Of a DNA stretch of 40,342 nucleotides, positions 30,886 through 37,303 are shown in pieces. Position numbers and translations under genes: made by a program. The stretch lies in contig NZ_CAJZAH010000011.1 in the NCBI RefSeq assembly GCF_914271545.1, positions 1 to 40,342 of the forward strand. The letters are read 5' to 3'. Position 1 is the first letter of the stretch; every line of letters starts with the position of its first letter. This stretch comes from Cupriavidus respiraculi (lineage in GTDB: Bacteria; Pseudomonadota; Gammaproteobacteria; Burkholderiales; Burkholderiaceae). The notes beneath the pieces are model-generated. The model ran no database searches. It was not told the DNA's origin and saw only the letters and a program-made list of their open reading frames with translations.

Positions 30886-31143
30886 TTAGTAGGTCGATCT
30901 GTTCCTGATCTTCACCTCTTGCACGCTTACGATCCTGATTCCGCCATCCCAATCAAACAACACTCTGTAATCTCCAACTCTCAGGCGGTAACCATACTGG
31001 TGATCGGTTAGAGCTATGACATTCGCTACGTTCGGCATCCCCTCCAGTTCTGCTACTGCCTTCACGATCCTGCTGCGCGTCGGGCGATCCAGCTTGCCTA
31101 CCTGCTTCAGCGCCTTGGCTTTCCATTCAATGTTGTTCGCCAT
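30886..31143 (-). CDS. RelE/ParE-superfamily toxin
   Basis: An 85-residue protein with the RelE fold pattern: WKAKALKQVGKLDRPTRSRIVKAVAEL, then YGYRLRVGDYRVLFDW and IRIVSVQEVKIRNRSTY. The Arg-rich strand region (YRLRVGDYRVLFD) is where RelE enzymes carry ribosome-dependent mRNA-cutting residues. The gene is visibly AT-richer than its neighbours, suggesting recent transfer. Its promoter would start transcription at or next to the ATG. Confidence 0.85.
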   Translation of the reverse strand: MANNIEWKAKALKQVGKLDRPTRSRIVKAVAELEGMPNVANVIALTDHQYGYRLRVGDYRVLFDWDGGIRIVSVQEVKIRNRSTY

Positions 31144-31150
31144 GGATCAG

Positions 31151-31189
31151 ACTATAACCGTAATATAACCGTTCGTCAAGAACGGTTAT
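31151..31189 (-). promoter_or_regulatory. Toxin-antitoxin promoter with central operator palindrome
   Basis: Minus-strand TTGACG (plus 31174-31179) and TATAGT (31151-31156) are 17 bases apart. A 25-bp palindrome with perfect 10-bp arms (ATAACCGTTC at 31165-31174, GAACGGTTAT at 31180-31189) is centred on the -35. ATAACCGT is repeated at 31154-31161. The toxin ATG lies only seven bases past the -10, so the mRNA is probably leaderless. Confidence 0.75.
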
Positions 31190-31193
31190 GTTT

Positions 31194-31580
31194 TCATCTG
31201 CCCCGGCGGCGCGTGGCATGTGGAACGGCCGAGAATACCTCCTCGAACTCGCGCGCCCGACTCGCCATCTCCACTACGCAGGGCTCGGTGTCCAGCTGCC
31301 GGCGTATCGCCTCGAGGAGGGTCGGGAAGGCCGGCGATGTCGCGTGGCTGTCGTACAGCGGAAAGCAGGCCGTGAGCTGAGCGGCGCGGCGCGCCAGCGC
31401 CTGTAGGCGCGCGATCTCCCATAGCAGATCGCGGACCTCGGGCGTGCTGTTGCGGCGATACATCGCGCGCAGCTGCTCGCGGGTCAGCGGAGGGGGAAAG
31501 GCGCGCGCGGTGGCGTCCTGGTGGGCGTCGTCAGTGCTCGCCTGCTTGGCCCACTGGTGCTCGTTGCGAGGCGACGGCAT
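31194..31580 (-). CDS. Hypothetical protein in LexA-box operon
   Basis: A 128-residue, Arg/Ala-rich helical protein (LTREQLRAMYRRNSTPEVRDLLWEIARLQALARRAAQL). It lies eight bases behind the 87-residue gene and so is likely under the same LexA box. No family is recognised. Confidence 0.6.
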   Translation of the reverse strand: MPSPRNEHQWAKQASTDDAHQDATARAFPPPLTREQLRAMYRRNSTPEVRDLLWEIARLQALARRAAQLTACFPLYDSHATSPAFPTLLEAIRRQLDTEPCVVEMASRAREFEEVFSAVPHATRRRGR

Positions 31581-31588
31581 GGGGCGGC

Positions 31589-31852
31589 CTACCGAAGTGG
31601 GAAACGTACCGTGAGAGGGTCTACCGCCTCGGGCCGGCCCACGCGGTGACGGATGTGGTGGTCGTAGACGTCGAACGAGAGCGCATCGGGTGTCCAGCGC
31701 AGACGCGTCAGCTGCCGCGCCTCGACGCCGCGCACTACGATGGTCTGTTGGCCAACGGTCACGGCCTCGCAGGGTAGCCGCAATTCCTCGCGGTCTTCAC
31801 CGAAAAAATGGGCCTCTAGGAATATCGACGCGGTGGGGTAGGTGGCGGGCAT
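31589..31852 (-). CDS. 87-residue hypothetical protein directly behind LexA box
   Basis: From ATG 31852 the protein reads MPATYPTASIFLEAHFFGED... It is small and beta-rich with His-rich RHRVG and DHHIRH segments, and has no membrane segment. No Shine-Dalgarno sequence is seen. The LexA box is 15-34 bases upstream of the start, so it is likely the first SOS-controlled gene here. Function unknown. Confidence 0.6.
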   Translation of the reverse strand: MPATYPTASIFLEAHFFGEDREELRLPCEAVTVGQQTIVVRGVEARQLTRLRWTPDALSFDVYDHHIRHRVGRPEAVDPLTVRFPLR

Positions 31853-31866
31853 GGCGGGGAGGCGAG

Positions 31867-31886
31867 TACTGTACGGATGTACAGTA
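31867..31886. promoter_or_regulatory. LexA-binding (SOS) box
   Basis: TACTGTACGGATGTACAGTA matches the E. coli-type LexA operator: CTGT-N8-ACAG with fully consensus TACTGT and ACAGTA ends. On the minus strand a TATACT -10-like hexamer (plus 31883-31888) overlaps it. It stands between the ligase 3' end and the 87-residue gene. Confidence 0.85.
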
Positions 31887-31902
31887 TAACGAAGCCGGTG
31901 CC

Positions 31903-32532
31903 TCAGATGGCGCGATGGAAGCGGCCGGGCGGAATCGCGCCGGGCCGCTTGATCTTGAGCCAGTCGGCCGACCGCCCGCCCACATACGGGCTGTTGGCGC
32001 GCTTGGCCACGATGCCCTCCAGCTGCAGCGCGACGGCCTGCTGGTACAGCCACTGGCCATCGTCCACAGTGCCGACGCATAGCATGCCGCGGGGCGGGTC
32101 CGCCAGCAGCTGCTGCAGGTGGCCGCGGCGTGTCTCGATCGGCTCGGCGCGCAGGTCGCGGCCGCGATAGACCAGCAGGTCGAACGCACAGTAGACCACC
32201 AGGTCGTCGCCGGGCCGATAGCCGCGCCGCCTGGCGCGTCGGTGCAGCCGGTCGAAGTCCGGCCTGCCGTATTCGTCCAGCACTACCACCTCGCCATCCA
32301 GCACGTGCGCACCGCGCGGCAACGCCTTGAGCCCCTGGACGACCTCGGCGAACCACCGGGACGCGTCGGCGCCGTTGCGGGTTCGAAGCGCCGCCGGCGC
32401 AGTGCCGGCCAACGCGCGGTAGCCGTCGTACTTGATCTCGTAGTGCCAGTGCCCTGTGCTGGGCAGCGTCTTGCGATCGCACAGGAGCATGGGCTCGAAG
32501 GCCGCCAGCGGCGCTGCCTGGGCACGCGGCAT
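31903..32532 (-). CDS. Short ATP-dependent DNA ligase (nucleotidyltransferase domain only)
   Basis: A 209-residue protein from ATG 32532. Motif I is EIKYDGYR (adenylated Lys), followed by LDGEVVVLDEYGRPDF, VYCAFDLL and motif V-like WLKIKR close to the C-terminus. This is the adenylation domain of LigD-like ligases. The OB-fold domain that normally follows (about 100 residues) is absent, because the gene stops 13 residues after motif V. Nick sealing might need a partner. The DUF2188 gene lies just upstream. Confidence 0.85.
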   Translation of the reverse strand: MPRAQAAPLAAFEPMLLCDRKTLPSTGHWHYEIKYDGYRALAGTAPAALRTRNGADASRWFAEVVQGLKALPRGAHVLDGEVVVLDEYGRPDFDRLHRRARRRGYRPGDDLVVYCAFDLLVYRGRDLRAEPIETRRGHLQQLLADPPRGMLCVGTVDDGQWLYQQAVALQLEGIVAKRANSPYVGGRSADWLKIKRPGAIPPGRFHRAI

Positions 32533-32546
32533 GACCGCCTTGCCCG

Positions 32547-32768
32547 TCAGCCCTTGGTCCGGGCGGGATCGTTGCCGAAGCTGTTGCGCATGCGGATCTG
32601 GCCATCCTTGCCGTGGACCAGCAGCTCGACCTTGTCGCGCTTGGCCGCGGCGGTGGCCGCCTCGATGGCCTCGGCCTGGGTCGCATGGTGCGAGCTGGCG
32701 CGCTGGCCGCCCTCGCGGCTTACGTCCCAGCCGCCGTCCTTGGGCACTACGTGGACGTTCTTTCCCAT
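32547..32768 (-). CDS. DUF2188 protein
   Basis: A 73-residue protein with GGAGGT before ATG 32768. The pattern HVVPKDGGWDVSREGGQRASSHHATQAEAIEAA followed by ELLVHGKDGQIRMRNSFG is that of DUF2188 proteins, whose role is not established. It is 14 bases upstream of the ligase and probably co-transcribed. The 127-bp gap before it (32769-32895) shows no gene. Confidence 0.88.
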   Translation of the reverse strand: MGKNVHVVPKDGGWDVSREGGQRASSHHATQAEAIEAATAAAKRDKVELLVHGKDGQIRMRNSFGNDPARTKG

Positions 32769-32895
32769 GATTGACCTCCGTGAGAGATGTACACATTGTG
32801 GCGGGCCAGACGGTCGTCGCCATCCGTTTGCGTCCGACATCGCGCCGAGGAAAGAGAGGCCCCCAACGTAGGGAGCCATATCGTCCGAGTGCTGG

Positions 32896-33357
32896 CTATT
32901 TCAGATGGTTGTTCAGGAGGCTGAAGAGAGCCTCTTCATCAAACCGAGCGGGTTGCTGCTGGTTCTTGGGCGCTTGTTTCACCGTCAGCGTCCATTGCCA
33001 TGGATATGTCCCGTTGATGCGCGTCAGATGCGCGTCGTACTTAAGGCCCCCAATTTCCACGAGCCCCATTCCTCCAAGCAGGTAAAGGGCGTTGGGCCGG
33101 AACACCAAGCGCTTGTCATTGAATCGCAGGGTCGTTTCGGTGGCGGCGTATTCCTTACGGACCGTTTCGTCACGGACCGTAACCTGCCGCGTTTCAGCGG
33201 TAATGGGAGTGCCTTCTACCCAGCTCTTCAGGTCCTTTGCCAGCTGCAAGGATGCTTCCTGGAACGCCGCGATGTCTTCGGCGGCCTTTTTTTCAGCGGC
33301 CGCTCGTTGCTCCGCTTCGGTCTGTTGCGATGCGATGAATTTCGCTTTCTCGGACAA
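32896..33357 (-). CDS. Hypothetical protein next to RepA
   Basis: A 153-residue protein. Residues 1-50 form a Gln/Glu/Ala coiled coil (SQQTEAEQRAAAEKKAAEDIAAFQEASLQLAKDL). The rest is beta-rich (VFRPNALYLLGGMGLVEIGG). It lies 64 bp downstream of repA. A plasmid maintenance role is possible but not shown. Confidence 0.65.
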   Translation of the reverse strand: MSEKAKFIASQQTEAEQRAAAEKKAAEDIAAFQEASLQLAKDLKSWVEGTPITAETRQVTVRDETVRKEYAATETTLRFNDKRLVFRPNALYLLGGMGLVEIGGLKYDAHLTRINGTYPWQWTLTVKQAPKNQQQPARFDEEALFSLLNNHLK

Positions 33358-33421
33358 CGTCTATCTCCTTTTTAACATAAAGAACATTCTCGGCAGCGCG
33401 CACAAGGCGTCACGCGACGGG

Positions 33422-34390
33422 CTACCAGTCTTTCACCAAGCGCGGGACACTGGTCCGCGAGGGCTCCAGGTACAGGCCCTCTTTCGTCGGCTGCACCTTT
33501 GCCGGGTACACAGTCAGGACCTGCTGCAGCTGCTTGCTGAGGACCTCCCTGAATTTTCGATCCCGCCCGGCCTCGGACCCAAACTGTTGTTTTAGCGATT
33601 CCCAGGGGACAGTCGTAGGGGCGCGCAACGAAAAATTGCGGTACGTCAGCCAGCAGTACAGGTCCAGGGCCATCGGCGATTGCCGGAGCGCCCGCAGCGC
33701 TCGCAGGTCGATCGGCACCGGGGTGTTGATCACCTCGTTGTAGAAGCGCTCGGACAGGGTGATGGTGGATTGCCACAGGCCGGCCTGGTCAGGGCGCTGA
33801 GGGTCCCACCACAGATCTGTTTCGTCCGCGATGAGGAAAGACTTTTGCCCGAAGTCGGCGCCCTGCTCTCCTCCGTAGACAACGGCGATGTGGGCCGCGA
33901 ATAGCCGCTTCATCTGTTCACGGATGCGGGTGATGTTTCCTCGCGGGCCGCCGTTCTGGCTGGTGTAGCCGAGAGCCTCCATGAAGTCCGACAGGCGATC
34001 GCCGAGCACCAGCTGGCGGTCCTTTGTGCGAAAAGCCTCGGTTGCGATCCATGCCAAGAGCAGGCGGGGATATGTGCCGTAGGGATAGCCGATGCTCTGG
34101 TCCTTCCCCTTCTCGTCAAAGTAGACGCCCGGCTGGATAACCAGGCTGACATTGCCGGCGCGCCGCCCCCAGGCTCGGAGATCCTTGTCCGGTTCCTTGT
34201 AGGGGAGCGTGGCTTGCACCAGGGCGCGCCCCATGAAGCCCATCATGCCCGCGGCCTTCGCGTCCTCCAGCTCCATGGCTTGAGACTCTTCAAAGAGGCG
34301 AGCGGCGATGCTGGGGCGGATGCCGCCGGCGGCGGCTTGGCCGCCCTCCCCTTCTTTTGCGTTCGTCACGATATGCAGCGGTCTGGCCAT
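33422..34390 (-). CDS. repA: Plasmid replication initiator RepA
   Basis: A 322-residue protein of the plasmid-encoded RepA family (PF04796 type), read from ATG 34390 with GGAG upstream. Family features include MMGFMGRALVQATLPYKEP near the N-terminus, PYGTYPRLLLAWIATEAFRTKDRQLVLG, and YCWLTYRNFSLRAPTTVPWESLKQQFG. It should bind the iterons at 34641-34850 to start plasmid replication of the prophage. The single inverted iteron at its own promoter suggests autoregulation. Confidence 0.9.
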   Translation of the reverse strand: MARPLHIVTNAKEGEGGQAAAGGIRPSIAARLFEESQAMELEDAKAAGMMGFMGRALVQATLPYKEPDKDLRAWGRRAGNVSLVIQPGVYFDEKGKDQSIGYPYGTYPRLLLAWIATEAFRTKDRQLVLGDRLSDFMEALGYTSQNGGPRGNITRIREQMKRLFAAHIAVVYGGEQGADFGQKSFLIADETDLWWDPQRPDQAGLWQSTITLSERFYNEVINTPVPIDLRALRALRQSPMALDLYCWLTYRNFSLRAPTTVPWESLKQQFGSEAGRDRKFREVLSKQLQQVLTVYPAKVQPTKEGLYLEPSRTSVPRLVKDW

Positions 34391-34416
34391 TGATGGCAAC
34401 TCCACAAAGTTTGCGT

Positions 34417-34462
34417 GGTATAGCACAGGGCCGGATCTGCGGTCACGCTGATCTAGGGGCGC
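34417..34462 (-). promoter_or_regulatory. repA promoter with inverted iteron
   Basis: Minus-strand GTGACC (plus 34441-34446) and TATACC (34417-34422, preceded by an extended TG) are 18 bases apart. The iteron GCGCCCCTAGATCAGCG reads on the minus strand at 34446-34462 and touches the -35. RepA binding here could regulate its own transcription. Confidence 0.6.
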
Positions 34463-34531
34463 TCGGTGTTGACTGTCGCTGTGTCTCTACATTGCTGGTG
34501 GGCGGCGCAGCGTATGGTGGGCAACCGCAGG

Positions 34532-34600
34532 TTGTCCACAGAAGCGCGTCGCTATACCAGCAAAGCTATAAGTAAACTACTCTTATCAGTAAACTAGAGG
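34532..34600. promoter_or_regulatory. AT-rich stretch with DnaA-like box and direct repeats
   Basis: A DnaA-like TTGTCCACA lies at 34532-34540. An AT-rich segment follows, with AGTAAACTA at 34571-34579 and again at 34588-34596 (17 bp apart). This is the likeliest DNA-unwinding element beside the iterons. Confidence 0.6.
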
Positions 34601-34640
34601 CCGCCATTTCGCCTTATACCTCAACGAGTTACGAGGGAAA

Positions 34641-34850
34641 TCGCCCCTAGATCAGCGCCCGACCGCCCCTACTTCAGCGTGAAAGCGCCCCCACATCAGC
34701 GGGCGGGCGCCCCCACATCAGCGTTGGAACGCCCCTACTTCAGCGTGGATAAGTGCCGCTGTCCACAGGCTTTATGCACAGGCAGCATTGCCAGTGGGCC
34801 GACGCCGAAAGCGCCCCTAGATCAGCGTGAAAGGCGCCCCCACTTCAGCG
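34641..34850 (+). repeat. Iteron array of the plasmid origin
   Basis: Seven direct 17-bp copies of GCGCCCCYANWTCAGCG (first base variable) start at 34641, 34663, 34685, 34707, 34729, 34811 and 34834. The first five have an exact 22-bp period, two turns of the helix, so bound RepA would face one side. Sequence variants are TAGATC, TACTTC, CACATC and CACTTC. A truncated copy follows near 34856. An eighth full copy is inverted at 34446-34462. Confidence 0.93.
34744..34780. promoter_or_regulatory. DnaA boxes between iteron groups
   Basis: TTATCCACG is on the minus strand at 34744-34752. CTGTCCACA (34759-34767) and the consensus-matching TTATGCACA (34772-34780) are on the plus strand. They fill the 65-bp gap between iterons five and six and should recruit host DnaA. 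Confidence 0.7.
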
Positions 34851-34870
34851 TGATGGCGCCCCTCCCCTGC

Positions 34871-35887
34871 TTACTTCGTTTCGTCCAGCAAGCTGGCCAC
34901 GTAGGCTTCGCGCTTCGCAGGATCGTCAAAGGTCATGTCCACAGTGACGCGACCGTTGTCCCACTCTTTGAGGGTGCCGATGGGTTGCCCGGCTCGCATG
35001 ATCTTGTACTGACGCGACGTGTTGCGTTTTGCGCGGGTGCCCTCCTCCGCCTTCTTGCGGATCGCCTCCACCTTGGTGAATGGAAGGCGCTCCGCGGCAA
35101 TGCGCTGGGCAAGTTCTGCCGTCTTATCCTCGCCTGCCACCTTGTTGTATAGGGTCAGCTCATAGCCCACCGAAACGCCGAAAGCGTCCGGATTCTCCGT
35201 GATCACATCGAGAACCGATTGCGGCAGCTCCACTAGCGCCAGCATTTTGCTGATCTTTGCTTTGCTCTCGCCGACGATGGGGACCAACTCCTCGTCCGTC
35301 TTTGCAATACCGGCATTGAGCAGCTGCCGATATGAAAACGCCACATCGAGGATGCTCTCCTGCTCGCGCTCGTTGTTCAGCAGATGCGCCAGCTTGTAGA
35401 AGTCGACCGGAGACAGGCCCTCCAAGATGCGGCATTCCATGTCCGAATGGTTAAGGTGGAGGAGCGCCTTTTTGCGATAGTGCCCGTCAATGAGGGTATA
35501 GCGGCCCTGTTTGGTGGGATTAGGTGCCACCGGCGCCGGGACCATTTGACCTTCGGCGGCGATCGAAGCAGCCCGCGCTTTCACCTTATTTTCGTCGTAG
35601 AACTTGCGGCTGTTGAGCGGATTGTCATCGATCAGATCCAGAGGGATACGCGCATACCGGCTCGACGCCCTACCCTCCGCCACCAAGGTTTCTACGTGGA
35701 AACTTTCATTGGCGCTGCTCGGTTTGGCGGATGTGCCCTCCCCCGTCTGAAGGAGATTCGTTCTTCCGCTCAATACATCGTCCACACGATCGAACCGATC
35801 TAGGGCCGCCGTCTGGCGGATGGCTTGATCGCGCTCAGCGCCGGCTTCAAGTGAATCGAGGAAATTCTTTTTGCCTTTTGTAGCCAT
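34871..35887 (-). CDS. parB: Partition protein ParB
   Basis: A 338-residue ParB/RepB/Spo0J-family DNA-binding protein. The N-terminal ParB domain holds IPLDLIDDNPLNSRKFYDE and RYTLIDGHYRKKALLHL. The HTH region is LVPIVGESKAKISKMLALVELP. The C-terminal part probably dimerises. It is coupled to parA (10-bp gap) and should bind the GTTTCTACGTAGAAAC palindromes. One such site lies inside its own gene (35688-35703). Confidence 0.93.
   Translation of the reverse strand: MATKGKKNFLDSLEAGAERDQAIRQTAALDRFDRVDDVLSGRTNLLQTGEGTSAKPSSANESFHVETLVAEGRASSRYARIPLDLIDDNPLNSRKFYDENKVKARAASIAAEGQMVPAPVAPNPTKQGRYTLIDGHYRKKALLHLNHSDMECRILEGLSPVDFYKLAHLLNNEREQESILDVAFSYRQLLNAGIAKTDEELVPIVGESKAKISKMLALVELPQSVLDVITENPDAFGVSVGYELTLYNKVAGEDKTAELAQRIAAERLPFTKVEAIRKKAEEGTRAKRNTSRQYKIMRAGQPIGTLKEWDNGRVTVDMTFDDPAKREAYVASLLDETK
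35688..35703. promoter_or_regulatory. parS-like palindrome inside parB
   Basis: GTTTCTACGTGGAAAC differs by one base from the perfect palindromes at 36584-36599 and 36679-36694. It may be a partition site embedded in coding sequence. Confidence 0.55.
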
Positions 35888-35897
35888 CTTGTAATCC

Positions 35898-36554
35898 TTA
35901 ATTCTTGATGAGCGATAGCACTTCGTCCACCAGTGCGTTGACCTCGCGCTTTGCCTCTCTGGCGCTTGCGTTCAATGCAGTCACGGGTTGGCCCATAACC
36001 TCCGCTTCGGGATATGCCGCCCGGTCGCCGATGACCGTCTGGCAAAGCGGGATCTCCTCGTCCTTGCCCAGCAGCTCGAAGACTTGCCGGCTGATCGTGC
36101 GATTCTTGTTCATGTTCGCCAGCGTGCGGACTTGAAGGTTTTCGTTCTCAGCCATCGCGCGTAGAGCCAGGTTCTTCGCTTCTTTGACAGCCCACATATT
36201 GCCGCCGGAGCCTGCTACCGGGATGAGCCCAACATCGGAAATGAGCAGCGACACGGAGGGTGCGGTGGACTCGATGGCCGGAGGGCAGTCGATGACGATG
36301 AAGTCATAATCCGCGACGTGTTTTCGGATCTCTTGGTGCGGCTTCGGGTGGTGGCCGAGATTGATCACTGTCGCCGGAAAAGGTTTGTCCTCGGGCGCTT
36401 GGCCGGACGATATGGTCGCTGTGTTTTGCGGGTCCAAATCAACGAGCATGGTCTTGTGCGAGCGGAGCCCCAGCGTCCCCGCAAGATTCAGGGATACCGT
36501 AGTCTTACCGCAGCCGCCTTTTTGGTTGAACACCGTGATGATCTTCGCTGGCAT
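35898..36554 (-). CDS. parA: Partition ATPase ParA
   Basis: A 218-residue ParA/MinD ATPase. The deviant Walker A KGGCGKTT (residues 12-19), DLDPQNTATIS and the Walker B region FIVIDCPP are all clear. It lacks an N-terminal HTH, as in the small ParA type, so autoregulation would come from ParB at the palindromes upstream. AGGAG precedes ATG 36554. It moves plasmid copies apart together with ParB. Confidence 0.95.
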   Translation of the reverse strand: MPAKIITVFNQKGGCGKTTVSLNLAGTLGLRSHKTMLVDLDPQNTATISSGQAPEDKPFPATVINLGHHPKPHQEIRKHVADYDFIVIDCPPAIESTAPSVSLLISDVGLIPVAGSGGNMWAVKEAKNLALRAMAENENLQVRTLANMNKNRTISRQVFELLGKDEEIPLCQTVIGDRAAYPEAEVMGQPVTALNASAREAKREVNALVDEVLSLIKN

Positions 36555-36580
36555 GTGCCTTAGCTCCTAGTGGCGCCGCC

Positions 36581-36602
36581 GAGGTTTCTACGTAGAAACC
36601 TC
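36581..36602. promoter_or_regulatory. parS-like palindrome upstream of parA
   Basis: A perfect 22-bp palindrome whose left half is GAGGTTTCTAC, 27 bp before the parA start. It contains the shared core GTTTCTACGTAGAAAC and could serve as partition site and operator. Confidence 0.8.
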
Positions 36603-36633
36603 CCTGGGCATGCGACGGATGATATACAGTAAG

Positions 36634-36673
36634 AATAAAAATAAAAAGAAAATAAAAGCGGGCATCGCCCGCT
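36634..36673 (-). terminator. Terminator of the leftward early operon
   Basis: Read on the minus strand, the stem AGCGGGC/GCCCGCT (36657-36673, 3-base loop) is followed by a long T/A-rich tract (plus-strand A run 36634-36657). It lies just after the last early gene and isolates it from parAB. Confidence 0.85.
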
Positions 36674-36678
36674 GCGTG

Positions 36679-36694
36679 GTTTCTACGTAGAAAC
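36679..36694. promoter_or_regulatory. Second parS-like palindrome
   Basis: GTTTCTACGTAGAAAC, a perfect 16-bp palindrome, lies 80 bp beyond the first, on the far side of the operon terminator and six bases after the last early gene's stop codon. Confidence 0.75.
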
Positions 36695-36699
36695 TACGG

Positions 36700-36972
36700 C
36701 TACCCGTTGCTCCTGCGCCACGCGCTGAAGGGCAGGGCGACCAGGAGGGTGAACCTCCGACCGGCTTCGGGATCTGTGTCGAACTCGCGCCGCGACTGAA
36801 CGTCGCACAGGTCTTTGATGACTGCTGCGGCGCGGTCACGCGGCCCGAGGCTGTCGTGCGCGTCCCATCGGGAGGAGTGGTTCGCAGCGATGAAACTCTG
36901 GAAGTCGCTGCGGGCACCTAGGATCGCGGCGTCGCGCGAAAGGGTAGGCCGGCGCGGTTTCGGGTCAGCCAT
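36700..36972 (-). CDS. Small hypothetical protein, last of the leftward operon
   Basis: A 90-residue basic protein from ATG 36972, overlapping the previous stop by eight bases. It has a soluble, mixed helical composition (LSRDAAILGARSDFQSFIAA, then RDRAAAVIKDLCDV). The operon terminator follows. Function unknown. Confidence 0.6.
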   Translation of the reverse strand: MADPKPRRPTLSRDAAILGARSDFQSFIAANHSSRWDAHDSLGPRDRAAAVIKDLCDVQSRREFDTDPEAGRRFTLLVALPFSAWRRSNG

Positions 36973-37303
36973 TGCAGTGGCCCTCCTGTTGGTTGGCGCG
37001 GTCGCGCAATTTCCATCGCGCCTGTAGGGCGGCGCCGTTGTCATGCCAGCTCAGCGCCATCGCGTGGCAGCAGTGAGCGCACCAGCGGTAGGACCGCATG
37101 GTGTCGTCAAACTTTGCGTCGAGACGGCGCTGCTGCTCCCCTGCGTTGATTGCGCCTAAACAGTCGTTGCAGGTGCCCGGCTTTCGCGCGAGGCAGACGC
37201 GATCCGCAAAGACCATGTCGCCGGGCGAGCCGAAGTCGCCATCGAACGGATTTAGCGCGAGGCAGTCCTCGACTTGCTTGGCTGAAAGGCGTTCGGCTTC
37301 CAT
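36965..37303 (-). CDS. Zinc-finger-like hypothetical protein
   Basis: A 112-residue protein whose centre carries Cys pairs consistent with a metal site: CLARKPGTCNDCLG, then WCAHCCHAM. Its start shares a base region with the upstream gene's stop (37303). Similar Cys-pair proteins occur in many early operons of high-GC phages, without assigned function. Confidence 0.65.
   Translation of the reverse strand: MEAERLSAKQVEDCLALNPFDGDFGSPGDMVFADRVCLARKPGTCNDCLGAINAGEQQRRLDAKFDDTMRSYRWCAHCCHAMALSWHDNGAALQARWKLRDRANQQEGHCNG

Noticed and set aside
34641-34850. Regular repeats as a CRISPR array
   Set aside because: Repeats are 17 bp with only 5-bp spacers, next to repA, with DnaA boxes: an iteron origin.
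34679-35152. Plus-strand open frame of 157 codons across the iterons and parB 3' end
   Set aside because: It translates the iteron repeats and the antisense of parB; no support as a gene.
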